Assembly: GCA_029820945.1 (NCBI GenBank)
Contig: JALGUJ010000019.1
Coordinates: 1-51,769 of the forward strand
DNA: 51,769 nt
Reading direction: 5' to 3'
Source: Candidatus Zipacnadia bacterium
GTDB taxonomy: Bacteria > Armatimonadota > Zipacnadia > Zipacnadales > UBA5352
Shown: positions 6,889 to 16,370 of the stretch, one piece after another
Numbering within the stretch: position 1 is the stretch's first letter
How the letters are laid out: each line of letters starts with the position of its first letter
Program-made: the position numbers and the translations under genes
The notes under the pieces: generated by a model
The model's database searches: none
What the model was told of the DNA's origin: nothing
The model's input: the letters and a program-made list of their open reading frames with translations, nothing else

Positions 6889-9555
6889 GTGAGGGCGACG
6901 GTGAGGGTGCTAATAGTCGAGGACTCTGAGGCCCGTGCCGGGCTGATGGTGCAATCGCTGCTGCAGCACGGGCTTGAGGTCTCGCACCGGTGCGTGCAGG
7001 ACGCGGAGGAACTCGAGCGGGCGCTCGACGAGGGCGGGTGGGACGTGGCGCTCATCGACTACGACCTGCCCGGCCTCGATGGCCTGGCGGCCATCGCGCA
7101 GGTGAGGGACCACCGGTTCGAGGGGCCCATCATCACCGTGTCGGGCACGAGCGGGGAGCGCACGGCCGTAGAGTGCATGCGGGCTGGTGCGCATGACTAT
7201 GTCATGAAGGACGACCTCACCAGGCTGGGAGCCGTGGTTGAGCGAAGTCTGGCCGATGCCGAGGCGCGGCGCGAGCGCCGGCGTGCGCTCGAGGCCCTGC
7301 GGGCGAGCGAGGAGCGCTATCGCAGGCTCATCGAGACCATGGGCGACGGGATCGTGATGATCGACACCGATCGGGTTATCACCTTCGCCAACGAGGCCTT
7401 CGCCGAGATGGTGGAGCAGAAGGCTGAAGCGCTAATCGGGATGCCCGTGTCCCGCCTCTGTGATCCAGACGATGCGGCCGTCCTCGAAGAGCAGCTCACC
7501 AGGCCGTGCGGCGAGGGCGGCGGGGACTGCGAGATGACGTTGAGGTCGCGATCCGGTCGCCGGGTCCCGGTGCTCACCCACGCCACAGCTCTGCACGACG
7601 ACGACGGCCACCTCGTCGGCTCGCTCGGGGTCGTCACTGACATCACGGCCCGCAAGCGGGCGGAGGAGGAGCGCGAGAGAGCCTACGCCGAGCGCGAGCT
7701 GGTCCTGAACAGCATGTCCGAGGTGCTGGCGCTGCACGATCCGGACCGCCGGGTCCTGCTGGCCAATCGTGCGGCGGCGGAGCTGATGGGTCGCGATCCA
7801 CAGGAGCTTATCGGCCTGAAGTGCTACGAGGCCTGGCACGGCCGCGACGAGCCGTGCGAGGACTGCCCGATGGACGAGACGGTGCGCACGGGCAGGCCGG
7901 CCACGGCCGAGAAGAGCGGGCGCGACGGCCGAGTGATAGGGGTCAGCACCTATCCGGTCTTCGACGAGGCAGGCGAGTTGGTCGGCGTTGTCGCCCTGGG
8001 CAGGGACATCACGGAGCGCCGCCGAGTGGAACAGGCCCTGCGCGAGAGCGAAGGGCGGTACAGACAGCTCGTCGAGAACGTCAGCGACATCATCTACACG
8101 CTCTCGCCCGACGGGATCATCACGTCGGTCAGCGGAGCCGTTGAGCGGATCTCGGGCTACAGGCGGGAGGAGGTCATTGGCAGGAGCGTCGGCCGGCTGT
8201 TTGGTCCCGAAGCCGAGGAATACGCGCGTGGGCTGTTCCGGGAGGCCGTCAGAACGGAAGCGGACGTCTTCCAAACTGAGCTGGAGTTCACGGCCAGGGA
8301 CGGCACAGAGGTGGTCCTCGACGTCACCAGCAGGGTGCGTGTGGAGGACGGGGAGCCGGTCGAGGTGGTGGGCATTGCCCGGGATGTGACCGAACAGAAG
8401 CGCCTCGAGGAGCAGCTTCGCGAGGCGGTGAAGATGGAGGCGGTGGGCAGCCTGGCGGGCGGCGTGGCTCACGATTTCAACAACATGCTGACGGTCATCC
8501 TGGGCAACGCACAGCTCCTCACCATGCGGGTGGGTGACGACCCGAGACTGCTGGGGCCGATCGAGGAGATCCAGGTGGCGGCTCGACGCTCGGCCGACCT
8601 CACCAAGCAGCTCCTGGCCTTCAGCCGCAAGCAGGTGATGGCGCCCGAGACGGTGGACCTCAACGACATCGTGGAGGGCATCGAGCCCATGCTGGAGCGG
8701 ATGATCGGCGAGCACATCGCGATCATCACCAACCTCGATCCCGAGCTGGGCCACGTGCGGGTGGACCCATCCCAGATCGAGCAGGTGCTGATGAACCTGG
8801 CCGTCAACGCGCGCGACGCCATGCGCGATGGTGGGAGGCTGACCATCGAGACGAGCAACGTCAACCTGGACGAGAGCCATCCCGCTGCGCGCCCCGATGG
8901 ACTGGCGGGCCCTCATGTGATGCTGGCTGTAAGCGACACCGGCGTCGGCATGGACCCCGAGACGCAGTCACGAGTCTTCGAGCCGTTCTTCACGAGCAAG
9001 GGTGAAGAGGGAACGGGGCTGGGTCTGTCCACGGCATACGGCATCGTCGCTCAGAGCGGCGGGCACATCACGGTCCACAGCGAGCCCGGAGAAGGCAGCA
9101 CCTTCAGGGTGTACCTCCCGCTGCTGGAGGACGAGGTCACACACGCCGCGGAAGAGGCCGAGGAGCCCGGTATGCCCGGCGGCCACGAGACGACCCTGGT
9201 GGTCGAGGACGAGGACATCCTTCGGGGCCTGATGGTGGACGTGCTACGGATGCACGGGTACACCGTGATCGCCGCCGGCAGCGGCGAGGAGGCGGTGCAG
9301 CTCGCCCGGGAGCATGAGGGCGAGATCCACCTGATGGTGACCGACGTGGTGATGCCGGGCATGAACGGGGCACAGCTCGCCGCACTGATGGCGCAGGAGC
9401 GCCCGGGAATGCCCGTGCTCTACCTCTCGGGCTATGCGAGCGACGTCATCGCGCATTATCCGGCGCTGGACGAGCGCACCGACTACGTGCAGAAGCCCCT
9501 CACTCCGCAGAAGCTGCTACGAACCATCCGCGCCATCCTCGACCGCGAGGACTGA
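6889..9555 (+). CDS. Hybrid sensor histidine kinase (REC-PAS-PAS-PAS-HisKA-HATPase-REC)
   Basis: 888 residues with no membrane segment, so a soluble kinase. An N-terminal receiver domain (about 4-125) has phospho-acceptor Asp57. Three PAS domains follow (about 135-255, 270-375, 385-500); the second has a Cys-rich stretch ending EDCPM. The dimerisation domain has H-box His528 (VAHDFNN). The ATPase has the N-box NLAVNARDAM (636-645), DTGVGMD and GTGLGLS. A C-terminal receiver has Asp819 (VTDVVMPG). The start is GTG 6889 or, fitting the receiver domain equally well, GTG 6901 with aaggtgaggg before it. No response regulator gene is adjacent, so its output partner is elsewhere. The signal sensed is unknown. 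Confidence 0.93.
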   Translation: MRATVRVLIVEDSEARAGLMVQSLLQHGLEVSHRCVQDAEELERALDEGGWDVALIDYDLPGLDGLAAIAQVRDHRFEGPIITVSGTSGERTAVECMRAGAHDYVMKDDLTRLGAVVERSLADAEARRERRRALEALRASEERYRRLIETMGDGIVMIDTDRVITFANEAFAEMVEQKAEALIGMPVSRLCDPDDAAVLEEQLTRPCGEGGGDCEMTLRSRSGRRVPVLTHATALHDDDGHLVGSLGVVTDITARKRAEEERERAYAERELVLNSMSEVLALHDPDRRVLLANRAAAELMGRDPQELIGLKCYEAWHGRDEPCEDCPMDETVRTGRPATAEKSGRDGRVIGVSTYPVFDEAGELVGVVALGRDITERRRVEQALRESEGRYRQLVENVSDIIYTLSPDGIITSVSGAVERISGYRREEVIGRSVGRLFGPEAEEYARGLFREAVRTEADVFQTELEFTARDGTEVVLDVTSRVRVEDGEPVEVVGIARDVTEQKRLEEQLREAVKMEAVGSLAGGVAHDFNNMLTVILGNAQLLTMRVGDDPRLLGPIEEIQVAARRSADLTKQLLAFSRKQVMAPETVDLNDIVEGIEPMLERMIGEHIAIITNLDPELGHVRVDPSQIEQVLMNLAVNARDAMRDGGRLTIETSNVNLDESHPAARPDGLAGPHVMLAVSDTGVGMDPETQSRVFEPFFTSKGEEGTGLGLSTAYGIVAQSGGHITVHSEPGEGSTFRVYLPLLEDEVTHAAEEAEEPGMPGGHETTLVVEDEDILRGLMVDVLRMHGYTVIAAGSGEEAVQLAREHEGEIHLMVTDVVMPGMNGAQLAALMAQERPGMPVLYLSGYASDVIAHYPALDERTDYVQKPLTPQKLLRTIRAILDRED

Positions 9556-9562
9556 CGCGCCG

Positions 9563-9581
9563 GCTGCTTCAGCGAAGCAGC
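9563..9581. terminator. Hairpin between convergent genes
   Basis: A perfect 8-pair stem gctgcttc/gaagcagc with loop agc lies exactly where the kinase and the glycosidase genes converge; it overlaps the stop codon of the latter. There is no T-run, so it is a candidate bidirectional terminator or 3' stabiliser. Confidence 0.45.
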
Positions 9582-12500
9582 AGCACCTCGGTCCCGAACG
9601 GCTCGAGACGGACGTCGCGCTCCTCCCCGCCGGCGGCCACGGTCACGTCCACCATCTGATCCTCGAAGCTCATCAGCAGCACCAGCACCTCGCCGTCGCG
9701 CTCGAAGGCGGCCCAGTCGCGGTCGGGCAGGCCCTCGACGGACACGCGGTCGTCGCAGCGCCGCTCGTGGCGGAACCAGTCCTCGTACCGCGCGATGATC
9801 GCGGTTGCCTCGGAGGTGGCGTGGAAGGCGCCGCCGTCCATCGACGCGAGCTGCCAGATCAGCACGCCGGTGCAGCCGCTCTCCACGTACTTGCGCAGCA
9901 GGCGGTTGCGCCAGCTCTCCATCCGCGGGGCGGCGCTTGCGTCGTCGCGATGCGACGGGTACCACATCTCCCCGCCCATGAACGGCTTGCCGGCCATGGC
10001 CTCCAGCGTCGCGCGCACGCTCTCGGCCGAGCCGCCGTAGCCCGCGATGGCCAGGTCGATGTTCGGCTGCATCAGCTCCCAGTCCACCCCGTAGTGCTCC
10101 TTCGTGCGCTTCGACTGGAAGCCCGAGTAGACGGAGAAGGTGATGTCGGGGGAGGCCTTGCGCACCATCTCGCGCAGCAGCCCGGCCATGGTCGCGTTCT
10201 GGGTGCAGCGGAAGTGGACCCAGGCGTCGCGGTGCTGGTCCAGAAGCGTCTCAGGAGTGATCTCCTCGTCCTCGGGGATCTGCGCGAATTGGCGGAAGGC
10301 GGTGATGCAGCGGGGGCAGGTGCAGAAGGTGGGCGGATCAACCACGGGCTGCTCGAGGTCCCAGTTCACGTTCGAGCAGGTCGCCTCGCGCACCGTGTCC
10401 ACGACCTGGCTCTCGAGCATCGCGCGGGCCTCGGCCCCCTCGTCTGACAGGAACCAGGTCGGGCAGAAGAAGTGCCTCTCGGGCCTGCCGTCGAAGCTCA
10501 TCGCGCGGGTGTCGGGATGCTCCTCGATGTAGGCGTGCAACTGGTCGCCGACGGGGTTCCAGCCGCCCCACGGCAGGTGCAGGATGACCTGATGGCCGTG
10601 CGGGAGCAGATGGGGAACGATGTTGTTCGCCGAGCTGCCCCAGGTCCAGGTGATCCCGGACCGCCGGCAGCTCTGGGCGTAGGCGCGCGCGACCTCCGGG
10701 TCGGTGAGCCGCGATGAGCTGTAGCAGGGCGCAATGCGGGCGCGTTCCGGCCGCACGTCCTTCAGCGGCGGCAGCACGGTCACGCTGCTGCGCCGCGGGA
10801 TCTCGGTGATGGCGCCGTCCAGCGACTGGAAGGCGGTGTAGATGGGCATCTCGCCCTCATCGAGGTCCTCTGGCGCCTCGAAGAGGATGCCGCACAGCGG
10901 CCTCGCCGAGCGCGAGCCCAGGTCCTCGCATTTCGCGTCAAGCTCGACGACGTACTCGCGACCTGGCACGACCGGAGTGTGCTCCTCGTCGTCCACCCAC
11001 ATGGCCTGCTGCCTGTCGGCGGTCTTCGCGGTGGACACGATCCTGCAGCACATCGACTCGCCTATTCCCTCAGGGACGAGGTAGGAGTGGGTCCGCCAGG
11101 TCTCCTCGTCGAAGGTGCCCATCTTCAGCAGGTTCTCCTCGCTGCCGGCCTCGCGGAAGACGAGGTTGTCCACCCAGAAGGTGCCGGTGATGTTGCGGTT
11201 CTGCCACTTGATGATAAGCGGGTGCACGGTGGCGGCGCCCTCGGGCGCGGTGACCGTCGCGGTCAGGTGGCGCCAGTCATGGGTCCCGCCGGTCGTGATG
11301 GCGGGCTCGTAGCCGATGTTCACGTTCTGCTCGTTGCCCCAGCGCAGCGACAGCTCCATGCCCTCACCGGGCAGCGTCGCGTAGTCGAGGTGGTAGCGGG
11401 TCATCTGCACGTCTCCGTCCGTGAAGCCGCCCGCCTCGGAGACCTCGGGCGCCGCGCCGCTCACGGGCTCGAGCGACCGGTAGCGGAGGCCCGAGGGGGC
11501 CTCGATGACCATGCGGTAGCCCTCGGTCGGCACGCCCTCGGGGATGTGGACGTAGAAGCGCATGAGCTGGGCGCTGCCACGCGGGAGGTGGAAGGTCTCC
11601 AGCTTGGGGAAGAGCTGTGGACCGGGCTCGCCGAGGTAGAGGCCGCAGACGAGGAACACCTCCCCGGCGCCCTCCGGCCACGACGGCGGCTCGTCGGTGA
11701 GTTCCCAGCCGTTGGTGGCGATCTCCTCGCGCCAGCCGCCCGGCGGCTCCTCCGTGCGCAGGAGCCAGCGGACGGGCACCGGCCGGCCCAGCGCGCTGAC
11801 CGTGGGCGCGACCGAAGGGGCGCCACCCGCAGCGCTCGCGTGCAGCGCCAGCACGTTCGCGCCCGCCCCGAGATCGAGAGCGACGGGGTCGGCGTCGAGC
11901 GCGACAGCCGCACCGTTGAGCCACGCCTGTGCCTCGGCGTCACGAATCGTCAGCCCAAGGCGCGTCACAGCCGCCTGCAGAAGCACCGGAAGCTGCGCGG
12001 AGCGCTGCACCGGGACGCCGTCCTGCGTCAGCTCCCATGCCACCGTCGCGCGGCCGGCTCCGCCGGAGGCCTCGGACAGCGAAAGCTGCAGCGCGTGCCG
12101 GCCCGCCCCGGTCGCCTCTCGAGAGGAGCGGCTCTCCCCCACCGCGACGACGGCCTCGAGGCGGGTGCCCGCGTCGGCCGCGCCCGCCACCGTCGCCTCG
12201 AGCGTGACCCCCTCGCCGCCGGCTTCGACGGCTGAGTCGCCGATGGTCGGCCCGGATGCCGCGAAGCGCAGCTCGCCGAACTCAGCGGGCTGGTGGAAGC
12301 CGCCCTGCAGGGCGCTCCAGGTGGACCACTCCTCGACCGCGGTGCGCTCGCGGCAGAAGTTGGCACGCCAGTCGCCCTGCGGCGACGCACCGAGGCTCTC
12401 GAAGCCAATGGCAAGCTCGATCACGTAGCGGTCGGTGCCGCGCGTGGCCGCGACCTCGCAGGCACCGTCCCACGGCTGCCCCTGGTTCATGGCATCATAG

Positions 12501-12925
12501 AGGGTGCCGATCGAGTTCACGCCCAGGTGGTAGTACGTCTCGCCCGGAGGCTGCAGGAAGATCTCGACGCAGTCGTCGTGGAAGACGGCCGCGTCGCGTG
12601 CGGTCTCCTCGGCACGCACCAGGTCGAGCATGTTCAGGCGCGGATCGAGGTTGCGCTCCATGGCCTCGATGCCCAGGTAGAGGCGGGCGTCGTCCCAGCA
12701 CACTCGCACGCGCGTCTGCTCGTCCGGCATGCCGGCCGCGCTCGCCAGCGCGAAGGGCGCGGTCGCGACGGCACCTCCCCAGCAGGCGTCGCTGAGGTCA
12801 CCGTCGATTGCGGGCGGCGCCTCGCACCGGTAGGCGGTGAGGAGCGGCTGAGAGCGCGCGATTGGCACGCAGGCAGAGAGAGCGACGACACAGGTGAACA
12901 GCGTCGGCACGCGTTGCGTCATCAT
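9569..12925 (-). CDS. Large secreted CBM9-glycosidase-like fusion protein
   Basis: About 1118 residues. A signal peptide (1-26) is followed by a CBM9/DOMON-like sugar-binding domain (about 30-235; the APPAIDGDLSDACW start is characteristic). Further beta-sandwich regions follow, including a CBM-like domain around 515-680. From about 715 to 1040 a TIM-barrel-like part has NWDLE (near 855) and GGEMWY (near 983), candidate acid/base and nucleophile in the style of clan GH-A, plus a CxCxxC patch. A small beta domain closes the protein. Start 12925 has ggaggt upstream and begins the signal peptide; the open frame continues to 13033 without support. It is probably periplasmic or extracellular, acting on a polysaccharide. 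The enzymatic family is inferred, not certain. Confidence 0.7.
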   Translation of the reverse strand: MMTQRVPTLFTCVVALSACVPIARSQPLLTAYRCEAPPAIDGDLSDACWGGAVATAPFALASAAGMPDEQTRVRVCWDDARLYLGIEAMERNLDPRLNMLDLVRAEETARDAAVFHDDCVEIFLQPPGETYYHLGVNSIGTLYDAMNQGQPWDGACEVAATRGTDRYVIELAIGFESLGASPQGDWRANFCRERTAVEEWSTWSALQGGFHQPAEFGELRFAASGPTIGDSAVEAGGEGVTLEATVAGAADAGTRLEAVVAVGESRSSREATGAGRHALQLSLSEASGGAGRATVAWELTQDGVPVQRSAQLPVLLQAAVTRLGLTIRDAEAQAWLNGAAVALDADPVALDLGAGANVLALHASAAGGAPSVAPTVSALGRPVPVRWLLRTEEPPGGWREEIATNGWELTDEPPSWPEGAGEVFLVCGLYLGEPGPQLFPKLETFHLPRGSAQLMRFYVHIPEGVPTEGYRMVIEAPSGLRYRSLEPVSGAAPEVSEAGGFTDGDVQMTRYHLDYATLPGEGMELSLRWGNEQNVNIGYEPAITTGGTHDWRHLTATVTAPEGAATVHPLIIKWQNRNITGTFWVDNLVFREAGSEENLLKMGTFDEETWRTHSYLVPEGIGESMCCRIVSTAKTADRQQAMWVDDEEHTPVVPGREYVVELDAKCEDLGSRSARPLCGILFEAPEDLDEGEMPIYTAFQSLDGAITEIPRRSSVTVLPPLKDVRPERARIAPCYSSSRLTDPEVARAYAQSCRRSGITWTWGSSANNIVPHLLPHGHQVILHLPWGGWNPVGDQLHAYIEEHPDTRAMSFDGRPERHFFCPTWFLSDEGAEARAMLESQVVDTVREATCSNVNWDLEQPVVDPPTFCTCPRCITAFRQFAQIPEDEEITPETLLDQHRDAWVHFRCTQNATMAGLLREMVRKASPDITFSVYSGFQSKRTKEHYGVDWELMQPNIDLAIAGYGGSAESVRATLEAMAGKPFMGGEMWYPSHRDDASAAPRMESWRNRLLRKYVESGCTGVLIWQLASMDGGAFHATSEATAIIARYEDWFRHERRCDDRVSVEGLPDRDWAAFERDGEVLVLLMSFEDQMVDVTVAAGGEERDVRLEPFGTEVLLLR

Positions 12926-13037
12926 GCAGGCGCACCTCCATGCAGGTGGGTCCCGCTCCGAATGATGCTTCAACGCGGGCAGCGCCGGCGCCTTCGCCTT
13001 GCGCTCGTGCGGCATCTTCCGCGGCAACAGCACGCGA

Positions 13038-14759
13038 CTACGGCAGGTTGGCGGTCATGGCCTCACCCGGCGGCAGCTCTACCGTCTGCCACTTGCCGTC
13101 GCCAAGGGCCACGTCCAGGGCAAGACGGCACTCAGCGTTGCTGAAGAGATGCACTTCCGCGCCCCCGCCCGGCAGGTGGCGGACGAGGGAAGCCACGCGC
13201 TCGGGCAGATGCGGCTCGCCGCCAGGCCCGCGATAGCGGACCACCAGGTCCTCCTGGCACAGATCGCGGAGCATGCCGGCGAGCGGGAAGAAGGCGCCCG
13301 TCACGTTGCCGTAGCCGCCATCGCGCCCGTGGCCGGAGGCGACCGCGCCGGTCGAGCTTCCACCACAGCCGTGGCTACGGCCGTCGCGCAGGCTGCTGAC
13401 CGCCAGGGCCATGCGCTGCGAGACCGTGCGGAGGGCGTGGGCGGCGAGGGCCTCGTCGCCCGTGATCTGCCAGGCGAGCATCAGTGACGGGGGCGGCGGG
13501 CTGGAGGTCGGGCGCAGACCACCAAGCTCGTTCTCCCATCCCCAGCGCACCATGTCGCGGCGCTTGCCGATCCCCGCCACGGGCGCGGGGTTAAGCGTCT
13601 CGATGATCATGGCGGGCGACTCGGCTCGCGCGCCCGTCACGGGCCGCTCCCCCACCAGCTCCTCATAGCGATCGGCCATCTCGTCCAGCTCCCCGGCAGC
13701 GAACGGGTTGTCGGCCAGAGCCGCATAGAGCCGCGCGGCCGCCAGCGCGTAGCCGGACACGCGCGTCTGCTCCAGGAGGCGCAGCATGCCGTCGAGCCCG
13801 GCCAGCGTCTGCTCGATGCCCGCGGTGAGGTGCTCCAGCACGTCCTCGTCGAGGGAGGTGTCCCCGGTCGCGGCGCGGTAGCGATGCAGCAAAGCCCCCG
13901 GCGGGTTGGAGTACGGGTCGGCGAGGGCGGGCATGAGCGCCTCACAGATGCGGCGCGCCGCGTCCGCGTAGCGCTGCTCGCCGATGAGCGCGAAGAGGTC
14001 GAGCATCACGTCCACCGTGCCGGCGGGGACGTGCGGCTCGACGCGCTCAAGCACCGACTCGCCCTGATGCTGGGCGCCGACCGCGTAACGCACCTCATCC
14101 TCGTCGGCGGCCGACGTGCCCGAGCGGAGGACGGTGGGCGGCTCGTCGGCCGGCGCCGCCAGGATGGCCTCCGCCCAGCGGTCGGCGTAGGCGCTCGAGA
14201 GCTCGAGGTAGCGCGCGTCTCCCGTGATGCGGTGCGCCACGAGAGCCATCTGGATGAGGCGGAAATGGTCGGGCACCTCGTACCCGGCCGACGCGCCCGA
14301 GCCCACCTCCTCGGTGCCGATGCGCCAGCTCAGGAACCGTCGCTCGTCCCAGTCGTACCACGCCGGGAAGCCCTCCACCCAGTTGCCGATGTGATGGGCG
14401 GCGTCCACGATCAGCTCGGCGGTGTCATCGTCGGGGGCCACCTGCCAGAGGCGGGCGAGGAAGCAGATGTACATCTCGGTCTGATGGTGGACCTCGCCGG
14501 TGCGGTAGAAGCCGTGGAGCATGTTCTCGCGCGCCCGGCGTGCGAAGCCATCCCGAAGGAAGCGGGCGAACTCGAGCACGCGCGGTTCGCCGAAGAGCCG
14601 GTGATACCCGAACCATGACGCGATGAAGGTGCCCTCGTCGTGGCCGCCGCTGTAGGGTATGGAGCTATGCCGCTCCAGCGCGGAGTCGATCCACGCCTGG
14701 ATCCGGTCGTGGATGGTGAGGAATGAGTCGGCCCACGCGGGCCGGGCAGGATCAGCCAT
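13038..14759 (-). CDS. Alpha/alpha-barrel (six-hairpin glycosidase-like) protein
   Basis: 573 residues, mainly helical with repeated Trp/Tyr/His-rich hairpins: GEVHHQTEMYICFLARLW, AWYDWDERRFLSWRIG and VLEHLTAGIEQTLAGL, as in six-hairpin glycosidases, heparinase-like or unsaturated-uronyl hydrolase folds. No signal peptide is visible. The last 80 residues turn beta-rich (EVHLFSNAECRLALDV), as in the C-terminal sandwich of such enzymes. The start ATG 14759 has only a weak upstream gggtga. It follows the CBM9 fusion's upstream region, on the same strand. A hydrolase or lyase acting on oligosaccharides is the likeliest role, but no catalytic residue can be assigned with confidence. Confidence 0.55.
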   Translation of the reverse strand: MADPARPAWADSFLTIHDRIQAWIDSALERHSSIPYSGGHDEGTFIASWFGYHRLFGEPRVLEFARFLRDGFARRARENMLHGFYRTGEVHHQTEMYICFLARLWQVAPDDDTAELIVDAAHHIGNWVEGFPAWYDWDERRFLSWRIGTEEVGSGASAGYEVPDHFRLIQMALVAHRITGDARYLELSSAYADRWAEAILAAPADEPPTVLRSGTSAADEDEVRYAVGAQHQGESVLERVEPHVPAGTVDVMLDLFALIGEQRYADAARRICEALMPALADPYSNPPGALLHRYRAATGDTSLDEDVLEHLTAGIEQTLAGLDGMLRLLEQTRVSGYALAAARLYAALADNPFAAGELDEMADRYEELVGERPVTGARAESPAMIIETLNPAPVAGIGKRRDMVRWGWENELGGLRPTSSPPPPSLMLAWQITGDEALAAHALRTVSQRMALAVSSLRDGRSHGCGGSSTGAVASGHGRDGGYGNVTGAFFPLAGMLRDLCQEDLVVRYRGPGGEPHLPERVASLVRHLPGGGAEVHLFSNAECRLALDVALGDGKWQTVELPPGEAMTANLP

Positions 14760-14956
14760 GGGGAATCACCCGGAGCGGAGTTCGCCCAGAGGTGGGCACG
14801 GTCCTCTGTGGCGTGAGCTGTAAGGCGCGAGCTGCAGAGGACGGCCGGCGGCGCGAACGGCGCTAAGAGGAGCAAGCGCGAAGGCACACCCCGTGAACGA
14901 CGGCGGGGAGCAAGGGCGGAACGGCCGCGTGGCAGCGCCTGCACCCCGGGCAGCAC

Positions 14957-14988
14957 GAGACCCCGGTAGGGGGGCTATCTCGGGGCTC
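14957..14988 (-). terminator. Weak hairpin at the end of the BNR-like gene
   Basis: cggggctc (14981-14988) pairs with gagaccccg (14957-14965) with one bulged base around a 15-base loop containing the stop codon region. There is no T-run. It is a weak candidate for a 3' end. Confidence 0.25.
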
Positions 14989-16231
14989 CAGTGCTGGCGA
15001 ACATGATCTCGAGCACGCGTTTCCCGTCGCGCTTCGGGCCTTCCTGGCCGCCCTTGAGATAGAGGATGCCGAAGCCTCGACTGACGTCCTCGACCATGTT
15101 CGGGTACCAGTTCTCATGCCGGCCTGGCTCACTCACGAGGATGGGGTCACTCCACGACGTCCCGTCGTATCGGATCAGGTGGAGGTCGCCCCAGGCCTGG
15201 CGCCGGTCCCGGGGGTTCTCGTACCACGTCTCGCCGTAGAGCACCCGGACGTGGGCCGGGCTCCGGCTTCCGTCGAGGCTGAGCACCGCTGTGAAGACGT
15301 CCTCGGGCACGATCCTCTGGGCCTCCGACCGGTCGTCGGCCCCGAAGGGCTCGACGCAGGTGCGGTACCACAGGCCGCCGTCATGATCGACGTAGACGCA
15401 GTGGATCGTTCGCGCGCCCTGGTCGAAACAGGCGCACATCCGCTTGTCGGTGCCGCGCCAGGTGGACATGTTCTCACACAGGACGACATCGTCTCCCACG
15501 AAGCGCGCACCGTCGTGCAGTCGCCCGAGCAGCAAGCCCTTTAGCTCGCTCGTCATCATGGCGAGCGCATAGCTGCGCCCGTCGTCCAGGGCCACGTTCT
15601 CATGTGCCACGCTGCCCACCGTCGCCCACCGCTCGCGGACGGGATCGCCGAGGTGCTGGAAGCAACGCACCTCCTGCCCCCAGGTCAGGAAGTCGCCGGG
15701 CGCTGAACTCGCCCACAGCACCTCCTCGCCCGCCATCTCTCCCCGCTCATCGTGCATGACCGCTCGACCCGTCATCGTGAAGCGACCGTCCGAGAGGCGC
15801 TGGATATCCGGGTAGTAGGACAGCCGCAGGGGGATCTCCTCGCGTGGTCCCCACACGACGCCCTCGCCACCGATCTGCCCGACGGACACGTAGTGCTTGA
15901 AGTCCCATCTGTCGGCCGCGGGGGCGGTGTCCACGGAGAAATGCGTGTAGATCGTATCGCCATCGATGAGGTGCGAGCGGCCGGCCTCCTGCGCCTCGGT
16001 CCTCGTCCACGTGAGTCCATCCCCGGAGAGGTGGCAGGCGTTCGGGTCGCCGCGGAAGACGAGCCACCTGCCCCGGTGGACGAAAACCAGCCTGATGGTC
16101 CCGCGTGTCGTGGGGTGCCACCCGTTGAGGGCCGTGTCGATCCTGGAGTGAACGAATTCGGGCATTGAGCCCTGGGCGGTACATACGCTTCCTGCAGCCG
16201 GTCCGGCGACCACGGCGCAGATGCTCCTCAT
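14975..16231 (-). CDS. BNR/sialidase-like beta-propeller protein
   Basis: About 418 residues. Recurring motifs of the type W-x-L-V-F-R-G-D, G-x-T-W-T-x-T, DGRFTMTGR, DDGRSYALAMM and D-G-T-S-W-S-D-P-I resemble Asp-box (BNR) blades of sialidases and glycoside hydrolase 33/43-like propellers. A possible short export signal (MRSICAVVAGPAAGSV) is weak. Start 16231 is chosen because ggaggcggtgtg precedes it; the frame stays open to 16333 without a ribosome site. The arginine triad of a genuine sialidase cannot be confirmed by eye. It is grouped with other sugar-active genes on this strand. Confidence 0.55.
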   Translation of the reverse strand: MRSICAVVAGPAAGSVCTAQGSMPEFVHSRIDTALNGWHPTTRGTIRLVFVHRGRWLVFRGDPNACHLSGDGLTWTRTEAQEAGRSHLIDGDTIYTHFSVDTAPAADRWDFKHYVSVGQIGGEGVVWGPREEIPLRLSYYPDIQRLSDGRFTMTGRAVMHDERGEMAGEEVLWASSAPGDFLTWGQEVRCFQHLGDPVRERWATVGSVAHENVALDDGRSYALAMMTSELKGLLLGRLHDGARFVGDDVVLCENMSTWRGTDKRMCACFDQGARTIHCVYVDHDGGLWYRTCVEPFGADDRSEAQRIVPEDVFTAVLSLDGSRSPAHVRVLYGETWYENPRDRRQAWGDLHLIRYDGTSWSDPILVSEPGRHENWYPNMVEDVSRGFGILYLKGGQEGPKRDGKRVLEIMFASTGAPR

Positions 16232-16370
16232 CACACCGCCTCCGGCGTCACCGAGCGCGGCAAGAGGCTCCGGGTGGTCGGCGCGTGGTGCACGTGTAGC
16301 AGCAGACGCGTCAGGCAGATCGTGGAGGGGCAAGGAAGACCCGATCTGTTGCGGCCCCCATCACAGACGG

